NCBI GenBank assembly: GCA_024734495.1
Contig: JALMQS010000085.1
Span: 22,201,077-22,265,076 of the forward strand
Source of the DNA: Forficula auricularia
Lineage: Eukaryota > Arthropoda > Insecta > Dermaptera > Forficulidae
DNA: 64,000 bases
Direction of reading: 5' to 3'
This document shows, piece by piece, positions 35,140-46,063 of this stretch. The notes under the pieces are model-generated. The model made no database searches and had not been told where the DNA came from. It was given only the letters and a program-made list of their open reading frames with translations. The stretch's first letter is position 1; each line of letters opens with the position of its first letter. Made by a program: the position numbers and the translations under genes.

Positions 35140-35259
35140 TCAGTTATGGATTCGGAGGATCTGGAGAGCTGGAGCGTTCTCTTTCTTTCTGAAAATTGAC
35201 AACGACGTTTCAGCCACTAATATTATATTTAGCACAATCACAAAAGATGTGGGTGGAAC
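35140..35259 (-). CDS. Candidate alternative 3' exon of ANO8
   Basis: After a strong acceptor (TTCTGTTCTCTTGCAG) 39 codons run to TGA at 35140-35142, including PTSFVIVLNIILV and a basic FRKKENAP segment. The donor-like CAAGCAG/GTAAAC at 36641-36642 would join it in phase 0, but in a different frame from the ANO8 stop at 36721. It could be an alternative C-terminus, a 3'-UTR exon or chance. Confidence 0.2.
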   Translation of the reverse strand, partial: VPPTSFVIVLNIILVAETSLSIFRKKENAPALQILRIHN

Positions 35260-35768
35260 CTGCAAGAGAACAGAATTGTTTTAAAATTTTATTAAAAATT
35301 TCTTACTATTAAGTCAAAATATGAAAACTAACAGAATTCCTTTTTGAGTTGCCTGAGAAATCACAAAAATATTTGGAACAATTCATATTTTTAGCCAAAA
35401 AATAATTGGAACAATTCATATTTGGGCCAAGTTCAAAAGAGGATGTGGTTCACATTAGAATGAGAGCAGAGAGAGAGGATCGTGATTTCCGCCAATCAGA
35501 AAAGGCCACTAATGATTTTCACTAATGGTCACCTTGTTGTTTTGATCCAACTCTAATTTCTTACTCTCTATTAAACGTACATCTACATATTTAATAAAAC
35601 TTAGGGAACGCGGTGTAAGTTTATAGTGAAACATTTTTTAACTTGTAATAGGTTGGAGTTGGTGGTGTTTCACAATAAGGGCAAAAATAAAATAATTACA
35701 TTTTTAAAATTTTTTTATTATTTTAATAAATTAGGGAACGAAGAAAAGATTTTGTATTATAGACAAAA

Positions 35769-36087
35769 GGATCAGCCGGGATTCGAACCTGGGATCTTCG
35801 CATGTGCGCTGCGATGCCTTCATAAGAGCCTTTTTTTTAATTTAAAAGCTTTATTTATAATTTTAATATTTACAGATACAACATTGTAAATCAATACATT
35901 ACAAGTACAACAGATATACGTGATTATATGAAATTTACAAATTTTTTAATTGTTCCTTATAAATAGTTTCCTGCCCTATGAGCTCACACTATTAATATAT
36001 TTTAATTTTGTTCTTAATTAATAATATTTACAAATATGAGTATAATTTTATAAGAGCCTTAGCTCTTATCCTCTTGGCCACTGATCC
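35769..36087 (-). tRNA. tRNA-like (class II) sequence split by an insertion; likely pseudogene/SINE head
   Basis: On the minus strand, GGATCAG (36087-36081) pairs with CTGATCC (35775-35769) as an acceptor stem. An A-box-like TGGCCAAGAGG and a perfect B box GGTTCGAATCC are in order. Removing the insert at 35833-36049 and one duplication copy leaves about 91 nt with a long variable arm, as in Leu/Ser tRNAs. The D and anticodon arms fold poorly, so no isotype is called. Confidence 0.4.
35833..36049 (-). mobile_element. Retroposed fragment with 11-bp TSD
   Basis: 217 bp flanked by ATAAGAGCCTT on both sides (35822-35832, 36050-36060). A T-run at the left end marks a poly(A) tail, so the insert lies on the minus strand. 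Source unknown. It splits the tRNA-like sequence. Confidence 0.7.
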
Positions 36088-36720
36088 CCGAACTCAAGCT
36101 AATACCTAATGTCTATATGAATTTGGAATTTCATTTTTGATTTAATCCTCGTTCATTCCTGCAGCAGCTCTGTAGTGGCCAGACTATTATTAAACTATAT
36201 TCGAATCCCGGCTGATCCTTTTGTTTATAATAAAAAATATTTTCTTCGTTCCCTAATTTAATTTAATTTATGATTATCTTTCGACGCGGCCTCGTTGTGA
36301 TTGCGCCTCGGGGTAAAGAAAAAATTATTTTCGACCTTTGGGTTTGTGATCGATTGGGAGACGTTTGGATATAGTTTAATTATTTTATTTTTGCTCTTAA
36401 TGTGAAACACCACCAACTCCAAACTATTAAAAGTCTATCTATTTATTCTCTGAATTAATATTTCTCAATCGAAAAGGAATTATTAAGTTTGTTTTCATCA
36501 TTGCAAATTTTTTTAATCCATTTCTAATTTGATAAAATGGAGAAATTTCCCTCCTGTCTTTTCATTTTAGTTATTATACACTAGATTAAAAATAAAATAA
36601 CTTTCTAATAAAATTAAAAAAAAGAAAAAAAAAAATGTTTACCTGCTTGACTCCAAATCCATTAGTGACTTGAATTTTTGCTGTTGTTGTTGTTGTTTAA
36701 TGTTTCCTCAACTTTAGGGG

Positions 36721-37860
36721 CTATAGGTTCGTTTTCCTCCGTTGCGTGTCCAATCGGACATCGTCGACGGAGATAAGTTTTTCAATAGGAATGCAAGAGA
36801 GTTCCCCGCCGACGTTGGTCGCCCCCTGACCCCACCGAGCTTGAGCTTCCCTGGCCAGGGCTTTTTCCTCCTTGGCTTGCGCAGCTTGAGCTTCCTTCGC
36901 CTCTTTGTTCTGAGCGTCTCTCGCTCGTCGCTCTTTCAGTTTCAGAGAAAAGATGGCGACACTTCGTGCGCGTTTCATCAGGCTCTGTTTGACGCGGGTT
37001 TTCTTCGCGGCGAGCTCCTCCGCTTTGGTCTTCTCGCTCGATGCCTCATCTTCTTGGCTCGAGACTGTTCTACTTGAATCGGACAGGGACGATGTTGTCG
37101 CCGTCGACGTCGCCGCCTGGGCTACCGGCGCTTCTGGTTTCGATTTGTCTTTGTCTGGCGAGAATCGGAATTTGGTTCTGGCCTGGGCGGGCGCCCATGG
37201 GGGCGCTGAGCGAAGCAGGTCGGAATCGGAGGAGGCGGCCAGGCAGTCGTTGCTCCTTCGGGTGGCGAGTTCCTCTGCAGGGCCGCTGCCCATTTCCGGC
37301 TGGCTTCCTTTCCTGCCCACGGCTCCACGCACCCAGTCGACTCCGTAAGGGCCAATGGTCAAATGGTAGCCCAACGCCTCGCCCTCGGCGCCAAGCCATT
37401 CGCGCTGAACAGGCTTCGAAGATTTACTCGTAGCTCCGCCAAGCTTTGGCAAACTGGTGGACAGAGCCCCTGTGGGCGGAGGCGAGCTCGGCGGCGACGG
37501 CAGAGGATCTTGCACGTCTTCGGGTTTCGTTATCGCAACGGGGGCTGCTTCTTCAGCCAAGGCTGCTTTCACTTCCTCTTTCGCCTCTTCTCCGTCTCCG
37601 TCTCCAGAGGTGGGCGAGACTACAAAGCGACCAATCACGAGTCCAGGAGGATCGTCGTGGGTCGAATTGAGAGGGGTGGCAGGTGTCAGAGGAGTTCCAG
37701 TCGCCGTCCCCTGGAAGCCCCCGGAATTCGGGGTCGTGGACGAGAGTCGTCGCCAAGCCTCTCGCCTTGCGAATTCCACCTTAGCCATTTCGGTCGCCAC
37801 CCATTCAGGAAGATCAGGTATTGCGCAGGTGATAATGAAGCGAAGAGTCAGCATTATATG
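36721..37860 (-). CDS. ANO8: Anoctamin-8, exon 8 in window (last TM helix and C-terminal tail)
   Basis: Starts after a TTTTTTAG acceptor with HIMLTLRFIITCAIPDLPEW, the last transmembrane helix and adjoining segment typical of ANO8, then AKVEFARREAWRRLS. About 330 further residues form a cytoplasmic tail rich in Ser/Pro/Thr, then an Ala/Glu/Lys coiled-coil-prone stretch, ending near IPIEKLISVDDV and a TAG at 36721-36723. Anoctamins are ten-helix Ca2+-dependent scramblases or channels; vertebrate ANO8 tethers ER to plasma membrane, and its tail helps. The role in this insect is inferred. The region is GC-rich, so other frames are open but not genuine. A second frame stays open past the stop (about 36640-36760), so the very end is less certain. 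Confidence 0.9.
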   Translation of the reverse strand, partial: HIMLTLRFIITCAIPDLPEWVATEMAKVEFARREAWRRLSSTTPNSGGFQGTATGTPLTPATPLNSTHDDPPGLVIGRFVVSPTSGDGDGEEAKEEVKAALAEEAAPVAITKPEDVQDPLPSPPSSPPPTGALSTSLPKLGGATSKSSKPVQREWLGAEGEALGYHLTIGPYGVDWVRGAVGRKGSQPEMGSGPAEELATRRSNDCLAASSDSDLLRSAPPWAPAQARTKFRFSPDKDKSKPEAPVAQAATSTATTSSLSDSSRTVSSQEDEASSEKTKAEELAAKKTRVKQSLMKRARSVAIFSLKLKERRARDAQNKEAKEAQAAQAKEEKALAREAQARWGQGATNVGGELSCIPIEKLISVDDVRLDTQRRKTNL

Positions 37861-37933
37861 CTAAAAAATAAAATCCCATTGCAATTTCCTTTTAAAACAA
37901 AACAATTTATAAGGAAAATGAAAGCCAAAGTAC

Positions 37934-38065
37934 CTCAAGGGCGACGATTAATAATATTGTTTGAGTGGTTGACATTTCTGGAAACATCCGGTGCACTTGA
38001 CCCGAGAGACCAATCAAGGCACAGTTGACAAGCACCGCGATCAGACCCATCACCTCCATTGCATT
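37934..38065 (-). CDS. ANO8: Anoctamin-8, exon 7
   Basis: 44 codons, phase 0 at both ends, between TTAATTTCAG and GTACTT. Encodes NAMEVMGLIAVLVNCALIGL, a hydrophobic helix, followed by a loop and a second hydrophobic stretch TILLIVALE. Joins directly to the HIML start of the next exon. Confidence 0.95.
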
Positions 38066-38547
38066 CTGAAATTAAGAACCAGTTACGACATTCCAAGTAG
38101 AATTCAAATGACAAAGGAAGCACTTGCTTTTTTTTTTAATTGAATATTTTCAAGTTCATAATTTATTATACATTAGTTAAAAAAGTGAGTTTTTTCAATT
38201 TTTAAAAATATTTGGTATTATTTAAAATTCCAACATCAGCTGTGCCGAGGGTACGATCCCTTCGAACATTTATTCAAAATATCATGAAGCGGTGCATTAT
38301 TAAAATAATCAAACATGATTTAACTATAAGGATTATTATATCAGAGTAGTCAAGAGCCCGCTGAATGAGAAAAACTATAGTATGAATAACAAATATGAAT
38401 AGCAGTGAACATTTGTTCTTTTCTTGAAAATATGCATATCTAAGTTAGGTTGTCGAAATTCATTGTTTTCAAATTAACCAGTCAGTTATTTCTAATAGTG
38501 CTATGTTATTTAAATATAATGGCAGGCTAATATTTATTTTTCTTTAC

Positions 38548-38745
38548 CTGCCATGTTCCAATACTTGAAACGCGTTGCCCAAACGGCCGTTGGAAAATAA
38601 AACACAATTTGAATGCATCACTCCTGATCTCTATGAGATTGTTAATGAGGGCGCAAAAGGCAGCCATCGGGAACGCCGACGAGAACAGAACCACGTAGCC
38701 AAGTTGAATGAACATTTCCAGGTGGTCAGCAAACGTGCCATCGTA
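38548..38745 (-). CDS. ANO8: Anoctamin-8, exon 6 (Ca2+-site helix)
   Basis: 66 codons in phase 0, acceptor TTGACCGTAG, donor GTAAAG. Encodes YDGTFADHLEMF, a helix with LFSSAFPMAAFCAL, then NNLIEIRSDAFKLC and RPFGQRV. The E-x3-D pair in IEIRSD aligns with ANO1 E734/D738, two Ca2+ ligands in helix 8 (established for ANO1; inferred here). Confidence 0.95.
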
Positions 38746-39706
38746 CTACGGTCAACAGACAAACCAAAAAACATCCATTCCATCTTAGAATAAAATAAGA
38801 CATTTTTGATCGTTTTATTGAAGAATTCTATTTATATACCTATTAATACAATTAATATTATATTATAATTAAGCCATGTACATGCAGATAATTTGATATT
38901 CAAAAGGTTGTGATGGCCTAAATGACAATACAAAACAAAAATTAAAATACCTACTTGATTTCAAATTAAAAAAATAATAATAATAATTAATAATGAAGCT
39001 GTTGAAGCTTTTATTTTTGTGATTAATTTGATTAAAGTTTGAATTTTTCTTTAAATAACAAATAATTAATTATACATAATTATTTATTAAACACGAACAA
39101 ATAATACTGTTCTGTGATGGTTCTCATCAAGTATGAGCATCCACTCCGATTATAGGTTAACTGAGTAGAAAATATTGGATATCTATAAATCTAAGTGTTT
39201 TATCAATAAAGTAAAAAAGTGATACAAGTAAACGTTCAAGTCAATAAAATTTCCTTGAGAATGAGACAGGAATCAAGTTCCTAGGATGAGTGGTTTTCAT
39301 TTTATGAAGGAAAAACTGCGATTTTTTGCAAAAAATTGCAGTTTTTCAAAACTTCAACCTCATTGCGGCACGGATTACCATTTATCAAATTAAGATGAAA
39401 CTTTGTTTCATGGTCAAAATGGGAAAATATCAAAAAAATGGCGAGTTTTTGGGTGATCCGGGGGGACTGGCGAGGTTGAAAAATTGGATTTTGTGATTGA
39501 CCCCGAACGATTAGTCGGAGAAAAAACCTAAATTATGAAATATTTAGGAAATTTTATGAATTTTCATTTTGAATAGGATGGTTATTTGCGAAAAGTTGAT
39601 AGTTATATTTTAATTTTCACCTTTTTTTTGCATTTTCTACAATGTTGCGTCACGAAATTTTGGTGGGAGACCTCAGATTTGGATCTAGCGCCCCAAAAAA
39701 TATATA

Positions 39707-42209
39707 CCGGGTGAGTTTTTTATTTTGAGACAGTCTTATAACTCAAAAACAGTGCATAATATGAAAAAAAAGTTTCAAATAAAAGTTTATTTATATCAAG
39801 GGGGAAACTGAACTATGCTATTGTTTGTCGACCTACAACAAGCTTTCATGGGTATTTTATGGTCAAGTTCTGTTTTTTAAATAGAAACCTATATTTTTCT
39901 TTACATTGCCTAAATCTACAAAACAAACTTAACAACTTTCATAAGAACTATTTTTTTATACGACATCAAATAAAAAGAAAATATTAAATCAATTAGATCT
40001 CAGAAAAAAATCTTAATAATTATTTTTAACAATTATTTAAATTAATTATAAAATAATAATGATCAAATAATTATTAAAATGAAGAGTCACAACAATGAAA
40101 ATAAGTGTTTTTAATGATCTTAAAACTTCATTATACACAGATTTAAGAGATTATTAATAGATCTATTTAAAATTCTTGAGTTTGAAAAAGTTTATTTCTC
40201 GTGTCAATCCAGTAGATAGTTATATTGTATTACTATAATAAAAATGGAGCATTTTTTTATTGAAGAAATATGTTTCATCCAGAAGACTTGCGATACACTC
40301 TGGAATGTCACAGAACATTGTCGGAAAATTATTAAATTATTAATTATTATTAAATTATTTATTTAATAATTAAATATTTGATCATTATTATTTGATAAGT
40401 TGAATAATTATTATTATAACAATTATTATTTGGATTTTTTTCGAGATCTAATTGATTTAATATTTTTTTTATTTGATGTCGTATAAAAAAATAGTTCTTG
40501 TGAAAGTTGTTCAGTTTTTTTTCTAGATATATGAAATGTAAAGAATAATATAGGTTTCCATTTAAAAAACAAAACTTGACCTTGAAATACCCATGAAAGC
40601 TTGTTCTAGGTCAACAAACAATAGCGTAGTTTAGTTTCCCCTTGATATAAATAAACTTTTATTTGAAACTTTTTTTCTTATAATGCACTGTTTTGGAGTT
40701 ATAAGACTGTCTCAAGATAAAAATAAACTGCAACGGATCGTTGCTAAACTTTATCCAAATTCATTTGAAATATTAATATGTTTGTTACTTTAAGCTTGAG
40801 TTGTTTACCAAAAAAGAATTTAGTCTTTTTGATTTTAAGTCGATTCTTCTACATTTTCAGTAGAGGTTTCCATTAATAGTCAAAACATCAAAAATGGAAT
40901 GCAATAAGGTTATTCCTCTAGTATTAGATAAGAATTGATCGTTATTTTTGATTTTAAGTCGATTCCTCCATGTCTTCAGCAATGGTTACCAATAATAATC
41001 GAAACGTCAAAAACCTAATGTAGAATTGTTATTCCTCAAGTATTAGATGAGAATCAATCGCTATTTTTGATTTTAAGTCGATTCCTCTATGTCTTCATCA
41101 ATGGTTACCAATAAAAACCGAAACGTCAAAAATCCAATATAGAATGATTATTCCTCAAGTACTAGATGAGAATCAATCGCTATTTTTGGTTTAAAGTCGA
41201 TTTCTCTATGTCTTCAGCAATGGTTACTAATAAAAACCGAAACGTCAAAAATCCAATATAGAATGATTATTCCTCAAGTACTAGATGAGAATCAATGGCT
41301 ATTTTTGGTTTAAAGTCGATTTCTCTATGTCTTCAGCAATGGTTACTAATAAAAACCGAAACGTCAAAAATCCAATATAGAATGCTTATTCCTCAAGTAC
41401 TAGATGAGAATCAATCGCTATTTTTGGTTTAAAATCGATTTCTCTGTCTTCAGCAAAGGTAATGGATAAGAAAACAACGCAGTTGCTATGGTTACTCATA
41501 AAAATTCCTCCCAAATTTTTAGCATTTCACAGAGAGAAGCCTATCCATTCTTACTTAAGCAAGGCTAAATGAGCTATATTAAAACTTTCAAATGAATAAA
41601 TTTTAAAGAATTTAAAAATTAAAAAAGTACCATCTTACTCTAGAGTAAAGTACTTTAAAATATAATTTTACTAAAAACTTTATTTAACCTTTTTTGTGGT
41701 CCCCAAGGTATTTAATTAGGATATTAAATTTCATCAAAATTGGTTAAGTCATTTTCAAGATATTTAGAAAAAACTAAAAAAGTACTGAAATAAAGTACTA
41801 ATGTTTGTGGGCCGATATGTACCAAAAACTAATCAGCGCTTCATTTTGTTAAACTAATGGTAGGTTTTCAATTTCATTTCAATCGGTGCAACGGTGTGGA
41901 AAAAATCGTGGGCCAAAAAGCGATAACATCCATCCATACATACATCCATCCATACATACATCCATCCATACGCACGCACTAAATGAAAAAATCGCACTTT
42001 TTGGCCTCTCGACGAGACCCCATGTAATTTTTGGCAAAACCGTCACGTGCTAATATTCAACCTAATTGAATACTACAATTTGTGACCTTAATTGAGTCCA
42101 TGTGTTCCGTAGTCTTTACCTGAGGACCCTTTGAAGCCACGCTTGCCCCGAGAGCGATTACAATACTTTACCCATGCTTTGCATTGGATAAAGTAAAAAA
42201 CTCACCCGG
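39707..42209. mobile_element. Foldback family Y, full element interrupted by family H
   Basis: The left end CCGGGTGAGTTTTTTATTTT and the right end CTCACCCGG are inverted. Flanks are TATATA (left) and TATATG (right). The left arm 39707-40010 is mirrored at 40430-40723. The family H insertion lies 15 bp from the right end, inside the right arm. Single arms occur at 2692 and 53221. Confidence 0.8.
40724..42194 (+). mobile_element. Helentron-like family H, full-length copy
   Basis: 1,471 bp with boundaries fixed by the interrupted arm of family Y, within an A-run and without a clear duplication. ACTTTATCCAA (40748-40758) near the 5' end is the exact complement of the 3' terminal TTGGATAAAGT (42184-42194). 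A GCAACGGATCGTTGC hairpin lies at 40730-40744. Five ~117-bp tandem units occupy about 40870-41450, then CATC/CATA microsatellite, then a 3' hairpin ACTTTACCCATGC/GCATTGGATAAAGT. This layout recalls Helentron-derived HINE/DINE-1 elements; no protein is encoded. Confidence 0.65.
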
Positions 42210-42365
42210 TATATGCAAAAAATCAGAACTACCCCAAAACTTTGCCCATAGGGGCCCATTTGATCACAATTTGACTGGACTAAGATTCCATTCCATTATT
42301 GGTAAAGTTTCGTTGTTTTATTGAATAAAAAACAATGGAGCATAGGTACAGTATGTTTGGTTTAC

Positions 42366-42626
42366 CTTATACAAAGCACTCTCGAGTTCTGCCTGGCTGA
42401 CGTTTCTGTTGGAGCCGGGGGTTGTCGTCGTCGGGGTTGTTCTCTCTTGGTCTTCATTCTTTTTCTCGTCTTGAGGAAAGAATTCTTTTTTTGCTTCTGT
42501 CGGACTCAGAGCTCCAAACAGGTCAAAGCTCAATTTCGCAATTCGTAGTTGCTCAAGTAAATATGGAAGAGCGGATTCCTTCAAATTGCCAATCACTTGC
42601 CGGGCAATCAGCAGAGCAGCCAGTTG
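42366..42626 (-). CDS. ANO8: Anoctamin-8, exon 5 (cytoplasmic linker)
   Basis: 87 codons, phase 0, acceptor ATTTTGTTCAG, donor GTAAAC. Encodes QLAALLIARQVIGNLKES, then a helical LPYLLEQLRIAKL, an acidic/Lys stretch, a Thr/Pro-rich spacer and SQAELESALYK. The loop is much shorter than the long acidic insertion in human ANO8 (inference from memory of the family). Confidence 0.95.
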
Positions 42627-42639
42627 CTGAACAAAATAC

Positions 42640-43133
42640 AAAATAATTATCGATTGGATTAATAATAATTGGAATAAATAAATCATTCAAAGCACAAGCA
42701 GTCCTCCAAATACAAAATAAAACAAATTATTTTCTCCACAATTTAGCAATCATCTTTGGGACATGAATTAATGCACTTTTGAAAAACTAAAGAGATCATG
42801 AAGATTTTTCTTTGCTTTCTTTTTTTATCTTCTAATAAAATGTCCATAACAAGAAAGAACAAGAAAGAATTAGGTTCATGTGTCTTGTTAATGATGACAA
42901 CAAGCCATCGAAACTCTCTATAAATAAATTCCTCCTACACCTGTCGAAAATAGAAATGAACATCGAAAGATCGAGTTTACTTTTTGAACGCGGTCTGTCC
43001 ATCAGCAAAAATTCAAATAATAATTAGAACGATCTATATTTAAGCAAAGTAAATCAAGTCCAGAGTCACCCTAGAAAATAATCCTAGCGCGTCAAATGCC
43101 ATGTATAAAAAGTATAGGGGGTGGAAATAGTTC
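42640..43133. other. ANO8 intron, nothing else recognised
   Basis: Unique AT-rich sequence with an AATGATGACAACAAGCCATC...GAAACTC segment at 42889. No repeat partner found. Confidence 0.4.
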
Positions 43134-43294
43134 CCCTAGTAGCACAATGTTTCAAATTACGTATATAGATACTATATACGTAACTAACTATATAGTATAT
43201 ATAGTATCTATATAGCGCCTATATAGATTTCGAGAATCTATATAGGCACTATATAGTTACTATATACGTAATTTGAAACATTGTGCTACTAGGG
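43134..43294. mobile_element. MITE, 161 bp, CCCTAGTAGCACAATG ends
   Basis: Perfect terminal inverted repeats of about 30 bp, with a CTATATAG-rich interior. Possible 2-bp TC duplication. The ends resemble those of the CCCAGGTA(G/A)CACA family at 33479 and 49513. Confidence 0.75.
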
Positions 43295-43689
43295 TCAGTT
43301 GTATTCATTAACAGATTCGTCTCAATCTTCTGTATAAATAAATTAAGTTCTTAATATGAAATCGTTTATTTATTTATTTTTACTTTTTTTTAAGTAGGAT
43401 TAATAATTATTTTTATTTTAAAAAATAAATAAATAAACTTACATGAGTAAGATTCAAATCTACAACTTCAAAACGCCATATTTTATCGAATGGTTGTTAT
43501 CCGGTTGATGAAAATAAACAGTAGCTTATTAAGCTGTTTGTTTAATATAGAGAATAATAAATAATTTACTAAATTATTGTACGTATTTCATTTGTGACTA
43601 GAAACCCTCGAAACTTCAAGAATATTAAATCCACAATCATATAATTTTTTGGAAGAATAAATTAAAATCTTTTGAATTCATTTTTTATG

Positions 43690-44520
43690 ACAGAATATTA
43701 TTAATGAAGTTAGTTTTCTCATTAATATATCAAAGAATAATTAACACATTAACGAGAATTGTTTTTGATCGCGCTTTTTAAACAAGATATATATCGCGAG
43801 TCTACTGCTGGTTGAGGCTATTAGAGTCTGCTGAGTCTTAAGTCTAAACCAAGAGAGAAAGAAAAAGATGTGATCCATTTAGCTATAATCCAGCATCATT
43901 TCGCAATTGGCCAGCATGACACTTTTTATATCAAACACTGATATGGATCACCAAATGAATTTGAAATCTGAGATGTTATATATTCAATCTGCCAGTCCAG
44001 AGCGCCCGATCTGTTAACACGTATGTTAGGTGTTTGCCATCAATTAATCATAAGTTTCCTGTATTTGATTCGATCGTGAATTGAATGCAGATGATTTTTG
44101 TCAAATATTAAGTGAAAATAATATCCGAATTTATATATTTCTAACTTGAAATAGTACAGTTAATTTTCTCATTAATATATCAAAGAATAATTAACATATT
44201 AACGAGAATTGCTTTTAATCGCGCTTTTTAAACAAGATATATATTCTCTCTTGGTTCAGACTTAAGACTCAGCAGACTCCAATAGCCTCAACCAGCAGTA
44301 GTCTCGCGATATATATCTTGTTTAAAAAGCGCGATTAAAAACAATTCTCCTTAATGTGTTAATTATTCTTTGATATATTAATGAGAAAATTAACTTTACT
44401 ATTTCAAGTTAGAAATATATAAATTCGGATATTATTTTCACTTAATATTTGACAAAAATCATTTGCATTCGATCGCGATCGAATCAAATACAGGAAACTT
44501 ATGATTAAAGAATATTATTA
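43690..44520. mobile_element. Family X, second locus, with palindrome
   Basis: A palindrome at about 44060-44500 has arms of about 180 bp around a 60-bp centre (44248-44308) that holds CAGACTTAAGACTCAGCAG. A further direct copy of one arm lies at 43705-43890. Sequence is shared with 3480-3590 and 4345-4395. In an ANO8 intron. Confidence 0.65.
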
Positions 44521-44769
44521 ATATCATATGCTAATCTGGGGGCACGGGGGGGGGGGGGGCAGTGCCACAGCCAAGTTCGATTCGGCGTGCACTGCCAGAC
44601 TACCCTTTACAGGAAACAACTCAGGGCATTTTGACGCCTCTGTAACTTCGTACTGGAAACCTCTATATGGCTGAAATTTTTTTCCATAATACTGGTCCAT
44701 AAGATTAACTAAATTAGAAAATTTCATATTTCTACTGCTTATACCGCGTCCAAGTTACAAGAAGCCAAA

Positions 44770-46030
44770 GATAGGCTTTTTCGTCACTCACTCATCAAAA
44801 TTCTAGAGTACTTCCGCTGATCCTAGAATGCTGAAATTTGGCAGGCAGGCAGAGTTTGGGGTACAATTAATGGGAAAAATCCAAAAATCGAAACTTTCAC
44901 TTCTTCAGGACCTAAAATGAAGGAGTGAAAGTTATAGGTTAAATTAACATATAGTGAAAACACAATGAACTTAGAATGCTGAAATTTGGCACACTGGTAA
45001 AGATTGGCACATGAATAAAAGAGGAACTTGAATCATCGAAACTTTCACTTCAGAGCCCCAAATGAAGGGGGTGAAATTTATAGGCTAAATTAACATACAG
45101 TGAAAATATATTGATCCTAGATTGTTAAAACTTGGCATGGTGGTAGAGTTTGGGATACAATTTATGGGAAACATCCAAAAATCGAAACTTTCCCTTCTTC
45201 AGGACCTAAAATGAAGTGGTGATATTCGTGCTATAAATTTTCATTATTTTCGGGATGGTGGTAGTGTTTGGGGCGTTAATAAAAAGTGAAATCGAAAAAC
45301 CGAAACTTCCCTTCTTCAGGGCATAAAATGAAGGAGGGGGGGGGGGGTATTTTTTGTGCGATAAAATTTCATTAATTTCGGGAGGGTGTTAGATTTTGGA
45401 GCGTTAATAAAGGGTGAAATCGAAAAACCGAAACTTTACCTTCTTCAGCGCATAAAATGAAGGGGGGTGTATTTATTTGTGGGATAAAATTTCATTATTT
45501 TTGGGATGGTGGTAGATTTTAGGGCGTTAATAAAAGGTGAAATCGAAGACCGAAAATTTCCCTTCTTCAGAACATAAAATGAAGGGGTGAAATCTATAGG
45601 CTAAATTAACATATAAATGAAAATACAATGACTCTAGAATGATGAAATTTGACATATTGGTAGAGCTTGGCTTGATAAAGAAGAGAATCGAAAAACGAAA
45701 CGTTTCCTTCCACAGCATCTTAAAAGAAGGTGTGAAGTTTATAATATAAATTCTTATCATTTAAAATTCAAAGGGTATAAAATGCTAAAATTTGGCATGT
45801 TAGTAGATTTTGGGGCATTAACAATAGGAGAAATCGAAAAACTGTAATTTTCCCTTATTCAGCATCTAAAATGAAGGAGTGAAACTTATGAGCTAAATTA
45901 ACTAATAGTGAAAATTCAATGACACTAGAAGGCTAAAATTTGACATAGTGTAATAACTTGAATCACTCATAAGGTAAGAAATCGAAAAAGGTCTTCATCA
46001 GCCTTTAAAATAAATGCGTGAATCTTGCAT
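44770..46030 (+). repeat. Decayed tandem array, ~120-bp units
   Basis: About nine to ten degenerate units, each with AATGCTGAAATTTGGCA-like, ATCGAAACTTTC, CTTCTTCAG and AAAATGAAGG blocks. It lies in the ANO8 intron between exons 4 and 5, preceded by a G-run (44545-44558). Confidence 0.7.
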
Positions 46031-46063
46031 GTTAAATTCCCATCCAACTTACAAACAGAAGTG

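Larger units (their letters stand above)
35640..36430. mobile_element. Foldback element carrying tRNA-like sequences
   Basis: Outer arms (TTGGAGTTGGTGGTGTTTCAC, 35652, mirrored near 36405) and inner arms (AGGGAACGAAGAAAA, 35734, mirrored near 36250) enclose oppositely oriented tRNA-type 3' ends at 35769-35800 (minus) and 36193-36217 (plus), each with a TTCGAATCCCGGCTGATCC-like T-arm/acceptor. The right arm has extra sequence at 36258-36375. Confidence 0.55.
39290..42290 (-). repeat. Repeat E1, copy 2, split by a nested foldback
   Basis: The minus-strand copy consists of 39290-39706 and 42210-42290, matching 8320-8970 continuously once the element at 39707-42209 is removed. It lies in the ANO8 intron between exons 5 and 6. 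Confidence 0.7.

Noticed and set aside
35769..36087. tRNA gene with a large intron
   Set aside because: The insert is flanked by an 11-bp duplication and ends in a T-run, so it is a retroposed insertion rather than a tRNA intron.
36742..38028. Several long plus-strand frames over ANO8 exons 7-8
   Set aside because: Antisense and alternate-frame shadows of a GC-rich coding exon; the minus frame carries conserved anoctamin motifs.
43134..43294. CRISPR-like or regulatory repeat from CTATATAG repetition
   Set aside because: The repetition is inside a MITE with perfect terminal inverted repeats; the genome is eukaryotic.
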